Part shown: piece by piece, positions 29,501 to 44,500 of the stretch
Position numbering within the stretch: position 1 is the first letter of the stretch
Layout of the letters: each line of letters opens with the position of its first letter
NCBI GenBank assembly: GCA_026874595.1
Contig: CM049308.1
Location: forward strand, 40,224,527-40,288,526
Direction: 5' to 3'
DNA: 64,000 bases
Source: Sipunculus nudus
Lineage: Eukaryota > Annelida > Sipuncula > Golfingiida > Sipunculidae
The notes under the pieces: generated by a model
Database searches by the model: none
The model's input: only the letters and a program-made list of their open reading frames with translations
Told to the model about the DNA's origin: nothing
Position numbers and translations under genes: made by a program

Positions 29501-32500
29501 TAAATCGTGAAAATGAAAACCTAGTTAAACTCTGGAGGAGTGAAAATCTACTTCTGTGGCTCCGGGGAAGAGCACAGGTCTCAAAGTCGGGAGATCATGA
29601 GTTCAAATCTCAGCCGAGGCAGTTAGATTTTTAATGGTCGGCACCCCAACCAGGTTGAGTGCTCTGCAGGCTTAAATGGAAGGCCGTGCCCAATGGCTGT
29701 GTTTCACTCACAACCCAGTATGCCTTTCGGGGGTTCCTCAGTGGTATGACCCAGCAATTGGGATGATTACGCAGTAGTCACAGGGCCTGGTTGATGCCAG
29801 GATATAAAATGAGAGGAAGCGTGTGATACTGCCCTGTCACGTAGTCCAAAACCGAATGGCTTTCAGCAGATGTACATATACGATGTACATATACAAATTT
29901 AAGTTAGCATTAAAAAATGGAGGCAATTATCTCCATCAAAGAAAACAATAAAAAGAAGAGAAATCTGTGAATATTTAACCTCACAAATACAAAGCCAACC
30001 ACAGTATATTAAAGAAGTTTATAAAAGTCAATCATGAGAGAGAATCTATTGTTGACAAAGTGGTGTATAGGTGATTATACATCTTTCTTAATATTATTAT
30101 TAATGGCTGTAACTTATCAATGAAACAAGGGTCAGAGGGTTAACATTTTAATTACAAGACAGTCAAAATGTGCAATGACAAATGTTCATGTATGCGAGGG
30201 TTCCGAAAATGTGAAAGTGTCATATAACAAGAAAAACTTAAATCTGTAGCTTCTCATTCTTAACAAAATTTGTTGCTTGCATGCCGGGCACATCCATGTC
30301 ATAAAATTACACACATCCAAGGTTAAAATGCAGTACATTATCTTTTATTGTAGACTCTTGCCTGAAGGTCATGGAATCTAATTAATATTAATAAGTGGGG
30401 TCGAGCCCTGTACAGCCTTACCTGCTCCCCGCAGACTAACATCTAGATCAGGGAGTTCTTTAGCTGCCTCTTCTGAAGCACTATATATTGAGGCCCCACT
30501 CTCGTTCACGATACTGAAACCAATAGTAACATAGGGCTGCAACCAGTGGTAGCGAGGAGGAGTAAGCTTCTGTGGTTGGCTTAACATTCACAGGGTTAAA
30601 TTTTCATGATTTTCACATTATTATATTTTTCTGTAATCTTTTCATGCTACAACCTACAGAGAGTACATGCATTTTTATATAAATTATAAATATGCACATA
30701 AAATCTTTATAATTTTAACCCCAAAACATATTAACTGAGGTAAGTCTTGTCCATTATGGGCACATGATATAAAGATCAGATAATGCTTATGATATAAATA
30801 CAGTGAAATCTCCAAATTACTACCACTAACGGGACCTTAATAAAGTGGTCGCATTTTCAACTTGGTCGTTTAGGCTAGGTCTGATATAAGGAGCAAAGAA
30901 GAATTTGGACTGTGATATAGTGGTTATTATTTTTAGGTGGCACAGTCACTAAGTCCATAGTATTAGTGACCTATGAGGCTTCCTATTCATAAATGTTTTA
31001 TTTTCTTGGTAATATCTGTTTCATGCATATCGCAAATTTTAAACATTTGCGAGTAAGAAATTTCTAGCTTCAACAGCTACAATTAGTGACCTGTTAACAG
31101 ATGATAATCATAGTAAGAATCTTAGGTGCCTAATATGTGCCAGTCAATTCTCACTAGGCTTCTGAGTTGCATTTTTGACACTTGAGTTTTTTTTGGTGCT
31201 ATACTTAAATATTATAAATATGTAACCATATGATCTCTTATATCCCTACACACATTCTCAGTTGCGATTACAGAATCTCTATTGTATCAAAATTTGTGAA
31301 AATATTTTTCAGTATTTACCATTACTATTAATTTGCCATCTTAGCACTTACCAGTAAGATATTTTTAGTGGTAGGAAAGTTCCTTCTTTAATGTGGTCTG
31401 AGAAAAATTTCTCTGTCTCCCTGCATGCTGTTCCATTACCAATGGCAACTGTTTCACACCTTTTAATAGAAAACAAAGCGTCATTTAACATGTCAAACAA
31501 AACTTACATTTAAACTCAAAATCTGCATTGTAAAGAATGCAAGCCTCCGCCATGTGTGAGGGGGTCTCTATGGTGGGATGCTCCCCAAAACGAGTTTTCA
31601 TTCACTTATTCAGCCTTTATTCCCTGGTTCATTTGTTCATAAGTGACTGTACATTGTGAACATTCCTTTATGATATTTCTTAATCAGGATCATATGCCTG
31701 ATCCACACCAAAATCTAATCATTTCTTCATTGGCCCAATTCCTCAAAAGGGACCCCCCCCCCACATGCACAAACAAACATGGTGGAGGCTTGCATTATTT
31801 AAATTGCAGATTTCTAGTTTAATATATTTTTTAACATTTTCTAGAAGTTCAAGAATTTTTAAGTTCTTTAATTTCACTTTTAAATAAAATGACTTTTAAT
31901 TAATACCAGGTTTTTTTTTTCTTTGATAAAAAGTGATGATCTCCACAGGTTATGTCAATAATATATAATATGAGCATGATCTGTCAACTTCTCACCTGTG
32001 CTTGATCAGTGAGTCTCTGACCTTGATGACCTCATGTTTTGGGACTGTTTTTGCACAGTGAAGATAAGCTACACCTGTAGCCAACACATGCCCTAATATA
32101 AAAAGAGACAGGACAATATTATAACAAATAATCAGAATGTTATAACATATGTGAAAAATCAGGTACCCATGGATAAAACAAGTAAATTCACAGAATTTAT
32201 GTCCCCTGCTTCCCCCTCTTGTTATTTTAGCTTCCTTTGATCTTCATGCTTGCCTTCTCAATATGTTTTAAATTTTATTTCCCCTGAAGATGTATTCAAA
32301 TGTCCTAGTGCATAATTCAGTTTTCATTGTCCCCTGAAGATGTCTCCACATGTCATAATTTTTTTGTGAATTGGGAACAAAAGGGAAAATTTTATTTGTT
32401 TAGCAGCTGGTGATAATATATTTTAAGACAGACACTCCAAAACCAATCCCAACCAAGGTATGCGTGAGAGCAAATCACTGACCCATATTTGAATGAAATC

Positions 32501-35500
32501 GGATAATACTTAGGAAAGTTATCTCATGGAAAGAAAACCTGACAGAAAGACAGACAGAGGGACAGACAGACAAGCCCAAACCAATGTCCCCCATTCTGCA
32601 GAAGTGGGGGACGATGAAGACACAATTAGGGCTGTGTATCTTCAGCAAACTCATGAGGGGAACCTATGAGTACTAAATGGCAATATGTGAAATCAATTTG
32701 CGAACATTTTGCCTTGCAAAACACAACTAGAATACGGGTAGTCGACAAGCGACTACGTGTATCCGCCTAAACAGAGTGGAAACGGTGAAGTGAGGCATGG
32801 ATTGAGTGGCAAGGGGAAATAGAGTGTTGCATATTAGCATGGATGTCTGCAGCCTAATTGTGTATGTAGGTTGCCCCCCTACCACAAAATCCAGAAAGCC
32901 GTCCAAGTTGTATACATATGCAAAATTTAAGGCAGATAAGTCAAACCACTACATGTATATGAGTGATTTTAGCCCGTGGCAGACAAACAGATGGACGCTG
33001 AGCAAAAATGGTTGCAGGTGACGCCACCAGTTTTGCTTATGATAAAGAGCTATGTGAGAACTATACACTGTCCCATGCAAAACTTTGGCCCAATCGGTCA
33101 AACGGTTCCCAAGATATGAGCTTGGATGTCTGCTGCATAAACTAGAATGCAGGTGGCGCCACCTGTCATAAAATCAAGAGAGCTGTCGGGGATGTATAAA
33201 CCTGCAAAATTTTAGGCAGATATGTCAAACCACTGCCGAGATATGAGTGATTTTATCCCATGGCAGACAAACAGACAGGAGCTGTGCAAAAATGGCTGCA
33301 GGTGGCGCCACCAGTTTTGCGTTTGATGAAGAGCTATGTGAGATCTATACACATGCAAAATTTTGGCCCAATCGGTCAAACGGTTCCCGAGATATGAGCT
33401 TGGATGTCTGCAGCGTAAACGTGAATGTAGGTGGCGCCACCTGTCATAAAATCAGAAAAGCTATCCAGGATGTTTACGCATGCCGAATTTCAGGTGAATT
33501 AGTCTAGTCACTGCAGAGATATGAGTGATTTTAACCCACGGCAGACGAACAGATGGACGCTGTGCAAACATGGTTGCAGGTAGCGCCACCATTTTTTGTG
33601 TATGTTATAAAGCTCTCCAAGGGCTACATTTGTGCAAAAAAATTTTCCTGATCGGTCAAACGGTTCCCCAGATATGAGCTTGGATGTCTGCAGCGTAAAC
33701 GTAAATGTAGGTGGCGCCACCTGTCATAAAATCAGAAAAGCTATCCAGGATGTATACGCATGTCGAATTTCAGGTGAATTAGTCAAGTCACTGCAGAGAT
33801 ATGAGTGATTTTAACCCAAGGCAGACGAACAGATGGACACTGTGCAAACATGGTTGCAGGTGGCGCCACCATTTTTTGTGTATGTTATAAAGCTCTCCAA
33901 GGGCTACATTTGTGCAAAAAAATTTTCCTGATCGGTCAAACGGTTCCCGAGATATGAGCTTGGATGTCTGCAGCGTAAACGTGAATGTAGGTGGCACCAC
34001 CTGTCATAAAATCAGAAAAGCTATCCAGGATGTTTACGCATGCCGAATTTCAGGTGAATTAGTCTAGTCACTGCAGAGATATGAGTGATTTTAACCCAAG
34101 GCAGACAAACAGATGGACACCATGCAAACATGGTTGCAGGTGGCGCCACCATTTTTTGTGTATGTTATAAAGCTCTCCAAGGGCTACATTTGTGCAACAA
34201 AATTTTCCTGATCGGTCAAACGGTTCCCGAGATATGTGGGTTTATGTGTGGAAACAGATGCACAAACGGACGCAGAGGGCAGAGGAAAGGTCAGAGGTCA
34301 AAACAAAATCGGGGCGCAGCAGTTCACATGTGACCCGAACATAATCCTGGGTTTCATAAAATTCCGCCCAGCGGTTAAGGAGAAGTTCGCGGCGGCGTGC
34401 AGCTGAAAACATAGTATCCGCAAAACTCTGTTTTGGCAGATACAATAAAAGTAGAAAAAGTAGTATCATATACCAGAAATAATGTTAAATGTACCAATAA
34501 TTAAAAAATGTCACTGATTATTAAAATTACTGCCCAATAGAATACTATGATACAGGAACAGGGTATAATCTAGTGGATAAGGCACTGAACTACATAGATG
34601 AAGGTCCTCAGGTTCAGTGGGTGTCAATGTAAGAACCTCAGAGATATGTCATGATTAAAAGTTATGAATTCTTGAACAGTTCTAGCCTGGTTTAACAGAA
34701 ATGTTTATACTCAGATGATTTATTTCTAGTTAAAACATATCATTCTTACGATATGGAATCCTTATCCTTATCCAAAACACAGCACCCAGTCTATCCTTTA
34801 AAGGTACAGATCTATATTTGCAATTATATGTATCTTGTCACACTTTTAGTTCATGTTGCCTTTACACAAAAGTTTCCCAGCAAAGACATCCACGCACACA
34901 GACTATCTTTAATTAACCTGTTTTAAGCTTGAAAGCGGTTTGAAGCTTGAACAATCTTGATGTGTGAAGTTGCATGGTGTGGCCTATGTGCTATGTTTAT
35001 GCATTACTCCACTAATCGTATCCGTTCCCCCCCCCCCCCCCCCCCCCCGGTATACAGGAGTATGCAGATGGTTCCAGAATGAAATACTGGCAGATACTTT
35101 ATCATTTCAAGAATAAAACACTATATTTCATAAATATGTAACATACCAGGTATGTGAACAGGTCCCTTAAACAAAGAATACTATGACAAATTTAACTCAC
35201 CTGTCACTGATGTAACTGCGTATTTACATCCGTTCCGGAAGCCTGGATCCATCCCCATCACCACCCTGCCTCGTACAGGTGGCGTGTACAGAAGCTGTTT
35301 GAGATTTGATGTAAACACCTCAATGGAAGCTTTCTCTGCCATCTTGGTCAGTGAAGCTCTGTAGTATAACATACATTGGTACAAACTTGTTTAATATGAA
35401 GTACAGGATACAATGGTGTTGATCACACATAACACTAATATACCATATATTTCATGACCCTAAATCCATAAACACAGCATAATGTTACATGAATTTGAAT

Positions 35501-38500
35501 TTTATTTACTAATGATTATTGTTTTGTTTTGATGGAAGCGACAGCTAAAGATTTATTTAATGTTATATTAACCTAAACTATGACCATCTGCAGAATTTTC
35601 CATTTTAGTTTGCCTGACAGGCTGGTAGCCCTTGCTTCCTGCCATGTATATCCTTGTGTCACCAAGGCCCAGTGTCTACCACACCTAGAAGTCCTGGGTG
35701 TGTATTCAAGCCCATTGCTGGGTTATACCACTAAGGACCCCCCCCCCCCCAAGATGCCCTGGTTTGTGAGTGAGACAGCCTTCCTATTCAGCCTGCAGTG
35801 CACTCACCCCAGTGGGGGCTAACCATGAAAAAAATCTCAATAATCCTTACTTAAGTTTTGAATTTACAATCTCTCAGCTTTGAGACTTATGCTTTACCAC
35901 TCAACCAGAAAAGCAATAATTTATTTACATATAATACTATGAGCAAGAATTAAGGAGTCTCATAGCATTTAAAGACCGAGAAATAAACAATTATCTTTAT
36001 TAAAGTGACTGAGTCAAGAATATCCAATCATGGTATCATAGTGTTATAGTCTGTTTTACAGTGGGGTGCCCATTGAAATTTGGCAGTATAACTGGTAGAT
36101 TAATTCCAGACAATATGCTTCAGGAATGGGGAATGGGGCATAGGCCTAATTAATTAACTATAATTAATTTTAAAACATACCTAGCAAAATGTCAAAGTTA
36201 CGCAATAGAATCAATATCTGAGTTAACAATCACAGCAACTAAACCCCATTCATGGAGGTCAACTCCACTACTCACATGCTTAGACAACTACATAAAAAAG
36301 GTGCAGATTGGTTGTTGAATGTCATAAATATTCTACTAAAATGTAATTGTCAAAGTGAGGCTGCTAACCCATGACAGAGGCCATGTCACTGAGCCAAAAG
36401 ATTAAGAAGAAACAGGTTGCAATATATTAATGCTGGTTTTTGTTTGAAGTTTTTTTTATCTCATATTAGGCCTTTGCTCCCTCGTCAGCTTTAGTGTTAA
36501 ATTGTGTAATAATATAAAAGTTAAAAAGAATAATCACCAAATTTCAATGGGCACCTACTGGTTGATCAGACTATAGTATGCATTACCTGAAATTCCTGAC
36601 CATTAGAGGATGAATCAGCCTTGAGTAGGCATCCTCAATGCTGGCCTCAATCAACTCTCTTGTAACATCTGTTGCCTGGGGAAATATCCATTTGCGTCGA
36701 CATGATGTGAGGAAGGATATTTTTACTCTGTCTGGGATGACGATCTTGACTGTCAGGATTTTCTGTTTCTCTCCTCTATTGATGGCAAGCACCTAAAAGA
36801 TGAAACGTTAAAGGCAGTGGGAGTTTATAATCTGATATCACCAACAATGTCAGTCTCATCCGACTTAATTTTAACATTGCCTTCCTGGTCTTTTGGGTCT
36901 GTTCATTCTTGTAGCTTTTCTCAGCTCCTTGGGGAGCATCACTAAGCAGCCACACACAGGGCTAGAATGTTATTCATTCTACATTTGCCTGACACCCATG
37001 TCTGACCAGTATCCATTCACTCCTGGGTGGTGAGAGTGCACCCTAGTGGTAAAAACTTTGGCTAGGAGTCTGAGCGTGGAAAGTGGTCAGATCAGGACGC
37101 GAACCCACAACCTTGTGCTCACAAGTCCAGCACACTAACCATTATGCCACCATGCACCTACAGTTAACAGATTCTATAAACAGTCCAGCATTTACAGGAA
37201 AAAGACTTCTACTTTACTCTGCTTTTCCATTATAAAAACCATCTCAGATGTACAACATTATTGAACACTGGAAAATTGTTATCTGATTTGTGATGCTGAT
37301 ATAAATTGAACAGAACAGAACTTTATTCAGGAAAAAGGCCTCAGGCCCAAAGTTCCAAACATTTCAATAAATATTCAATTTAAAAAGTACATTAATCCAA
37401 TGGAAGGTAGCAGTCTTATATTTTCTAGTAAACACTGCCATTAACACAAGTAAAAGAACTGCATACCTACATACATATAAATCTGTTTTGCCATCATCTG
37501 TGAGGATAAACATAATTACATTTCAATAAACAGTCAATTAAAAAATTACAACAATATAATGTTAAGTAACAGTCTTAAAATGACTAATCAATCGTGCCAT
37601 AAACACATGTAACATTACTGCACACCTTAGTACACAATGAATCTATTGTGCTGTCAAAGTGAGTACTGTTTAAAATATATAATTCAACCATCTATCATTT
37701 TCCGTCTCCTCAAAGATATAAATTGAAATGTAATGTTACATTAATTTGATAGTAGTAGTGAGCCACAGATTTTACAATTGATCCCTACCACTATTTAATT
37801 TTGTGATTTTTAAGTCAGCTTGAGGCAACATCACATTGCCTATGTCACATGGTTTGTCACATGACCTGAACAATTGGTGTGGTCATGTGACAAGAGTCTT
37901 GATTAAGTGTGTGGGTTTATGTCCCAACTTCAAAGATAAAGATTTGCAAATTTTTCTGCTCCAGGTGTTTCCTTCTTTTACCAAGATTGTGAAAATGTAA
38001 CCTTTTCCATAAATAGCCTTAAAAATGTTCATTCAGGATTCACAACTCATGTTTAATTAATCACATGTGTCACTATATAAATGAAGCATATTCAGTCATT
38101 ATGTTATACCTCTCTTTATTAGCCCTTCATGGTTTAACTACAAACCATGTTGTTTCCAAAGGCACTGCTACCTCTACCTGAAGGTGGCATTCCATACATA
38201 CATATGCATTATATATGAATATGCAGCCAGGAACCAAACACATAATATTCTCTCGGAGTGGTTCCATATATGTGTAAGCAGTAAATATGGGTGTCACCCC
38301 TGACTTACATGATAACTTTACAACGGACATATCCTATAAAACAATAGGATGGGTTTACGCTCGCCACTTGATTTCACTAATCAAGAAATTAGATCCCGGT
38401 CATTACAGGTGACATTTCCAGGTTCTTTTAAGGACGTGTATAAAAATACAAGACAATCATACACCCAGATGAATAGAAACTATGAGACATCAGGTTAAAT

Positions 38501-41500
38501 TCACAAATATAATTCAAGACAATACTTACAGAGACATAGATGTGAGTGTGTGTGCGTTGATGTGTCAATACGACAGTCCTTCACATTAAAAATACAGGAT
38601 ATTTACTGAGTCCATGGTTTGTATAAAAACAATAGTCCAGTTCCTTCAGAGATCTCTGGTTACTGTTTTGTGTAGAATCTAGCGTATGGTTAGTACCATA
38701 TAGTCTTTCTGAGTTTAGCGATCTTCAACTGATCTTGCTTGTCAGCGACCCGGGTAGGTTTACGTTCACATGAATGGTAATAACTCTCTTTGTTTACATA
38801 TGAGCTTAGAGTCCTTGACCTTACTCGTGTAGCAATTGTTTCACGGCTTACAGCGATTATGTATCTAGGTCAAGCTGAACTAGGCCGGCAGGTGACGCGT
38901 TCGCACTTACTTTACCGCCAATACGTTGCTCTGTCGGCAGCACGGCTGTGTTCTCGTGAGCTGGGCACTTGCCTCATGTAGAAGCTTGCTTCTATGCCGT
39001 TCCTGGCGGGTTTAAGCGTTTCAATGTTCTTTCTGCCGTGTGTGCGTGCTGCCACTTAAAGCTTCAAGACCCAACTGAAGCAGCGTCCCGCGTCTCTCCC
39101 TGAACTCTGACATCACAATCGCCTGTGCAGTGTGTACGGCGATCCGGTTCTCTGATTGGCTTATGGCTCAAGTGTCCCATATAAGGATATATGTGATCTA
39201 GTATGACTGCTAGCGTCACCATGGCGACCCACATACCAGATGTAATACATGCAATGCGTGACACAGATAAATCAGCTGATAGCCGATGGGATTTCATACA
39301 AGAATACACAATATATATATATAATCAAGACCTGTCAACGCTTTAGGATGACGCTTCACGTCAATATCAATAGAGTTCTAACAGACTTCGTTAAACTATG
39401 ATACAAAACACTGTACATATTGTCACCGATTTTCTGGTGACAATGAGTTTATACATAATATATATATGCAGTACATTTTGATCATCCACTGTAGTGACTG
39501 AAAACATTTACACATTATAACAGATTGGGTAATCCCACATTTGAAGTCTGTGATAAGGTATTCTTCATGCATATGACTTTTTTTCCTGCTTCAGCCCTTT
39601 CACTATATATTCAGGTTTGCTACACATGTACGACATATGCATAGATATTAATAGAATCACAGGCATGTGTTTTCTAGCTGCATATGCATATGGATTGCAT
39701 ACACATATATGGAATGCCAGCTTTATTCATTTTGAATCATTTATTAAAACAACATTTACTTTGATTTTTTTTCACTATGTGCAATGAATGAAAATGTGTG
39801 CCTGGATAAAAATTAGTAAACTATAACTTTAAATAAATATATACCAAGCGGTGATTGATATATTCTGACCTGATGGGATTTGAGGTTCCTGACAGGAGCA
39901 CTGAAGTTAAAGTATAGATCATATTTCTCAATGTCTGGAGCTGCTTTATTTGCTGGCTTTTTATCCTGTTCTTTCTCCTGTTTGGCTGCTGTCCTGGACT
40001 TGCTGCACTCTAGCATCACATAGTGCTGCTTACAACTGTGACAAAAATACAAGGCAGACGGCAGAGAACATGAAAATGTACAAATAATCAACCATGTTTC
40101 GAGTTAAAATGTTTGGAAGTTATTGTAAGGCTAGAAAACTTTGACTGTTAATAGATAGGAAAGTTTCTTACCTCTAAATCTAAATAATTAAAACAATTTT
40201 ATTATTTTCAGCAACAACAATACAAACTGATGAATATTTATCAATTTTACAAAAAAAAACAAATGATCATCAAGAACTCACAAGCATGTAGTTTTTACAA
40301 TTTCACGAGAATAAAGGATATCTTGATTCATGAAAAATGCATGCTCACAAAAATGGTAAACTGATAAAAGACTTCAGTAATTCTCCCTCACGTTTGTATA
40401 TTTAATAAAAATATATGAGGTTTTACATACAGGCAAGATTTTCATGCAAATGAGTTTCTACAGAAGGCAGTGAAAACTGCAGAAATAAGTAAAGTTAATA
40501 ATATTCAACAAATTTCATTCAGTACATCGAAATACCAACAGCAGACTAAAACAGTTTCCACAAAAAGGTCCAACAGTTTCAAAACATGTTCTGCTAACGG
40601 CAGATGACTTAGAGTCAGCTGAGCTAACTTCTGGGTGACCTGATCCTGACAATGAAATTAATTATACTTACAGACCCCTGATTTCATCCATGGTGGCTTT
40701 ATCTTTGGCAATAATGTCTGCTACGATATGTTGTATTCCTGTTTTGACCTCAGACAGAGTGCTTAAACCTGCATTGAAAATAATGATGTATAAATAAAAC
40801 ATTTCCTGTAGTGTATTACCATTGACAAGTTTGCTTAAGTATCAAATCAATCTTAGAGCTTTCAATCAAAAGCAAAAGGGGACTTACAGTTTTTAACAAA
40901 CTGTATCAACTGTACTCTGTCCTGACAAGATTATTTTCAATGAACAGTGGTACCTGTAGTTGCCTGGAGCAGAAAGTCAACTCACAACAAACAAGGAAGG
41001 ATAGGAAAGAGAAATAAATGTAGCGGCAGAGATCGATAAATACAGTTGTTTTATAAATAAAGGGCGCACTGCACAGAAATCATGGTTATGAACTGTCTTG
41101 GAGGATCAGAGATAGGTGGCACCACTTACAATCCCACCTACAATCAATTTCAAAGTAACTGCCTAAACTTTTGCATGTCCTACCCAACATGGGTAGCTTC
41201 CTCATACAAAAGACAGGTGGTGCCATTTTCAATTATGCATTCATAAAATACATTCATCTCAGGGGAGTTTCAGGCTGATACATTAAGCAACTACTGAGAT
41301 ATGAGTGATTTTCACCTAAAGCAAATGAATGGAAGGACACCAAAGAAAAAAAGATTGCAGATGGTACCACAAGTTTTATGTATGAGATAAATGTATATAA
41401 GATCTAAGGACATGAACAATTTCACTCCTGAGATATAACAAGAAGGGAGGGGAGTGGGGAGGTGGTAGGGGTGGGACATAATGAACAGACCAGGTTTCAG

Positions 41501-44500
41501 GACATTAGATGAAAACACATATGAGAAACTAGATATTTCTTGGCACTGCTGGTGCCATAGTATCCCAAGACAATTAATTCAACCCCTTCTATAAGAATAG
41601 CCCCCATCTACAGTAGCATATACTGACACTTGGCAAGCCACTATGGTTTCTTCCATCCATCCCTTATTGAGATATTTATGATTTTGTGTGATTTCCACCA
41701 TATATGGCATAATTAGTTTTTGACTTATAATGCTCACAGTACTGTTTAGTGGCAACGAGGGAGGTATTAAACAGCACAAAAAAACAGAAAAGGATAACAG
41801 GTGGCGCCACCATGACAACACTATCAAAGATATTTGATCAAGTTGATTTTTGGATCAATCCATGCAAGATTTCTTGAGATATTGAGAATTTGTGTGATTT
41901 TCCCCCAAAATGGACATATTCAAGGCCAAGTTCACTCCTTAGTAAAGGTCATGACCCCATTTTAAATAGTTGTCGTCCTCTCACCCATATCTATACATAT
42001 ACCAAGGTAAAGATCCATGAAATATTTTTTGAGTTATCACACCAACAAGATTTATAGGCCGCGGCGGGGGGACCGGCAAGAAAACATAGTATCCCCCGAC
42101 TTTGTCTGCATTGGGATACTATTATTCTCAGGGCACAATCAAGACCTATAGCTCAGTGGATATATAGGTCACACTGACTTTATTTTTGGTTTCCAAGGAG
42201 AATTTTTGTTGACCTCCATGGATTTCAGTAAAAAGTTTCTAGGTCCATTTATAATTCATGCTGGCCAGCAGAATGAAGGGACAAAATGTGATCACAATAG
42301 CCCAGTATGACTGAATGTCAGCTGTGCTTAACACTGGGACTGTGATTGCATAGTTATTTATATAATTATTAAAAACATAATTCAAATCTAATACTTATAA
42401 AAGGAATTCGGTTAACGTTTGTTCGCAATGTTCTCTAAAACCACATTGTGTACAATACTGCGCAATACATAATTTTAAAGGTTATTATCCCCGCAGTGAT
42501 ATAGGTGATATGAGAAAAATAATTTTTAATTTACATATAATTTTGAGTGATCTTTCCGTTTTTACTGACTTGCACTGAGGTAAGACTGAGCACAGCCGAA
42601 CTTCCTTCAGCAATGACCGGAAAGCTTGCATCCTTTTCACTAAACCTCAGACTATTGTTCAAACAAATAACACTTGCTTTCAGTGAGGGATTTGAGCATG
42701 TTGGGCATAACATTTGTACAAGGCTCTCACCCACGCCCATGGTCAGTAAAAGAGAAGACACATGTTTCTCGCTTTATGAAATGGAAAGTTTGACCCAGGA
42801 GGATTAATGACCTTATTCAAGGTCCCAATTTCACGAACAGTGTTGGGTAGGGATGGGGGGGGGGGGTTTAAGGCCTCAAAATGTGTCTGAAACGATGGTG
42901 AAAAAGGTTTTGGTCGCTGAAAATGGGATACGGACCCTCTGCATGCATGGAGTCTCGTTGGGGCCACTTCTGCTACTTACAATGTATGCATATTTCTTTT
43001 TCTTTCTACAGGAACAGTGATTTATACGTCCAACGACAGAATCCAGTTAAATATCATTGAAAACCGAAATGCCCACTGTCTCGATCGTTTTGTTTTGCAA
43101 TGTAAACATCATCACTGACTAGGTCTTCAAGGTAAACATACCGGGCTATGAATTTTTTACCACGAGCACAGCACAACAAAATAAATGTAAAATTAATTAT
43201 AGAGATCTTATCGAGACAGTTTCCCACTGAAAACCTATATTTTTGTTAACTTTTAAAATGAAAAATGAGCCAGCATTCCACATCTCAGTTAATAAATCTC
43301 CCCAACCCCGGTAATAAGCCCGGTATACCGGGTTTATCAGCTAGTTAAATAATAAAGTAAATGTTGACACTGTTGTTCAAACTAGAGTTCTTGGTTATGT
43401 ATTGTCGCACTACCTCTGCTAAACCATTTCCTCTAGTGTAAATCATTAACTTTTTATTTGGATCTGACAGCCTAGGAAAGTCATTCATTACTTACACTAC
43501 CTTTATATAACTTTAAATGGAAGAACAAGTTTTTTTAATTTATCCCTTTTGTAAATCATAGTTTATTACCTTTCTTTTCTTCTTGTACAGCCTTTAACAG
43601 ATCTACTTCTCTGGGTCGATATATTACTTTTTCAGCTAAAGGCTCAAGTCCAAGCTCTCGTGCTCGCTCAGCAAGGGTGCGTTTACTGCCAGGCTTGAAT
43701 GGAGCATACTGAAGAAGAAAACATCATGGCTTAAAAAAAAATATAAATTTCCGTAATGTGTCCACAATAGGAGTTTTCCTAAATATAACTATTATGAGTT
43801 TGCTTTTTGCAGTCACAAAAACAGATATAGGTCTCCCTTCACTATAGGCCCCCTCCCAAAATTTGAGGAAAATATATAAGGACTACTTCTATAGTTGAGG
43901 GTTTCAGTAAATTCAAAAATTCTGAAGATTTGACCTTGAAGATGAAGGTCAAGGTCACTAGTTTCCAAACTCATCTGTAATTTTGGAGAAAACAATTCAT
44001 GTATCACATTTCAAGAAAATTTATTGAGTGGTTCAATAGTTATTGTGTTAAAAAAATACTCAATATCTGTTCAAGTTGATTTGACCTTGAATATGAAGGT
44101 CAAAGTAACCAGTTTTCCAGCCTATTTGAGAACTTGGTTGAAACAAACTTTGAGGAATTAATATGCAGTTTTTAAAAAGCACTCCCCATGGGAGGGGAGA
44201 CATAATTCAAGGCCACTCTACCAGTAAAGGTCATGACCTAAATTTGCATAGGCTTCATCCAATAACCATATATGTGCATGTTCATAAATAATATATAAGA
44301 AATCTGTAGATTAATTTATGATTTATATTGCTCACACTCAGTGGCAAAGATAGGGTATTTTAAGTCTTAAATACAATGGAGGGTTACATGTAATGCCACC
44401 AGTCTCCCATACAAGACAAAGCTATCCAAGATCTTCTGTCAACCTGATTTTTTTACCAATCAATGCAGCCTTTCTTGAGAAATAAACACAATTTTGTTTG

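Larger units (their letters stand above)
40769..43569 (-). other. SRBD1 intron 3
   Basis: Contains a degraded family A monomer stretch (41100-41430), a family C element (41538-42120) and a family H-like tail (42125-42335). 42340-43569 has a G-run at about 42857 and no recognised exon. Confidence 0.65.

Noticed and set aside
29556-29620. Possible functional tRNA gene
   Set aside because: It has A- and B-box-like motifs but cannot fold into a clean cloverleaf, and it is followed by a body shared with four other copies; it is a SINE head.
34242-34469. Minus-strand frame with [14 protein letters not shown]
   Set aside because: Looks protein-like, but it lies across the GC-rich tail of the family A element and has no place or phase match in SRBD1.
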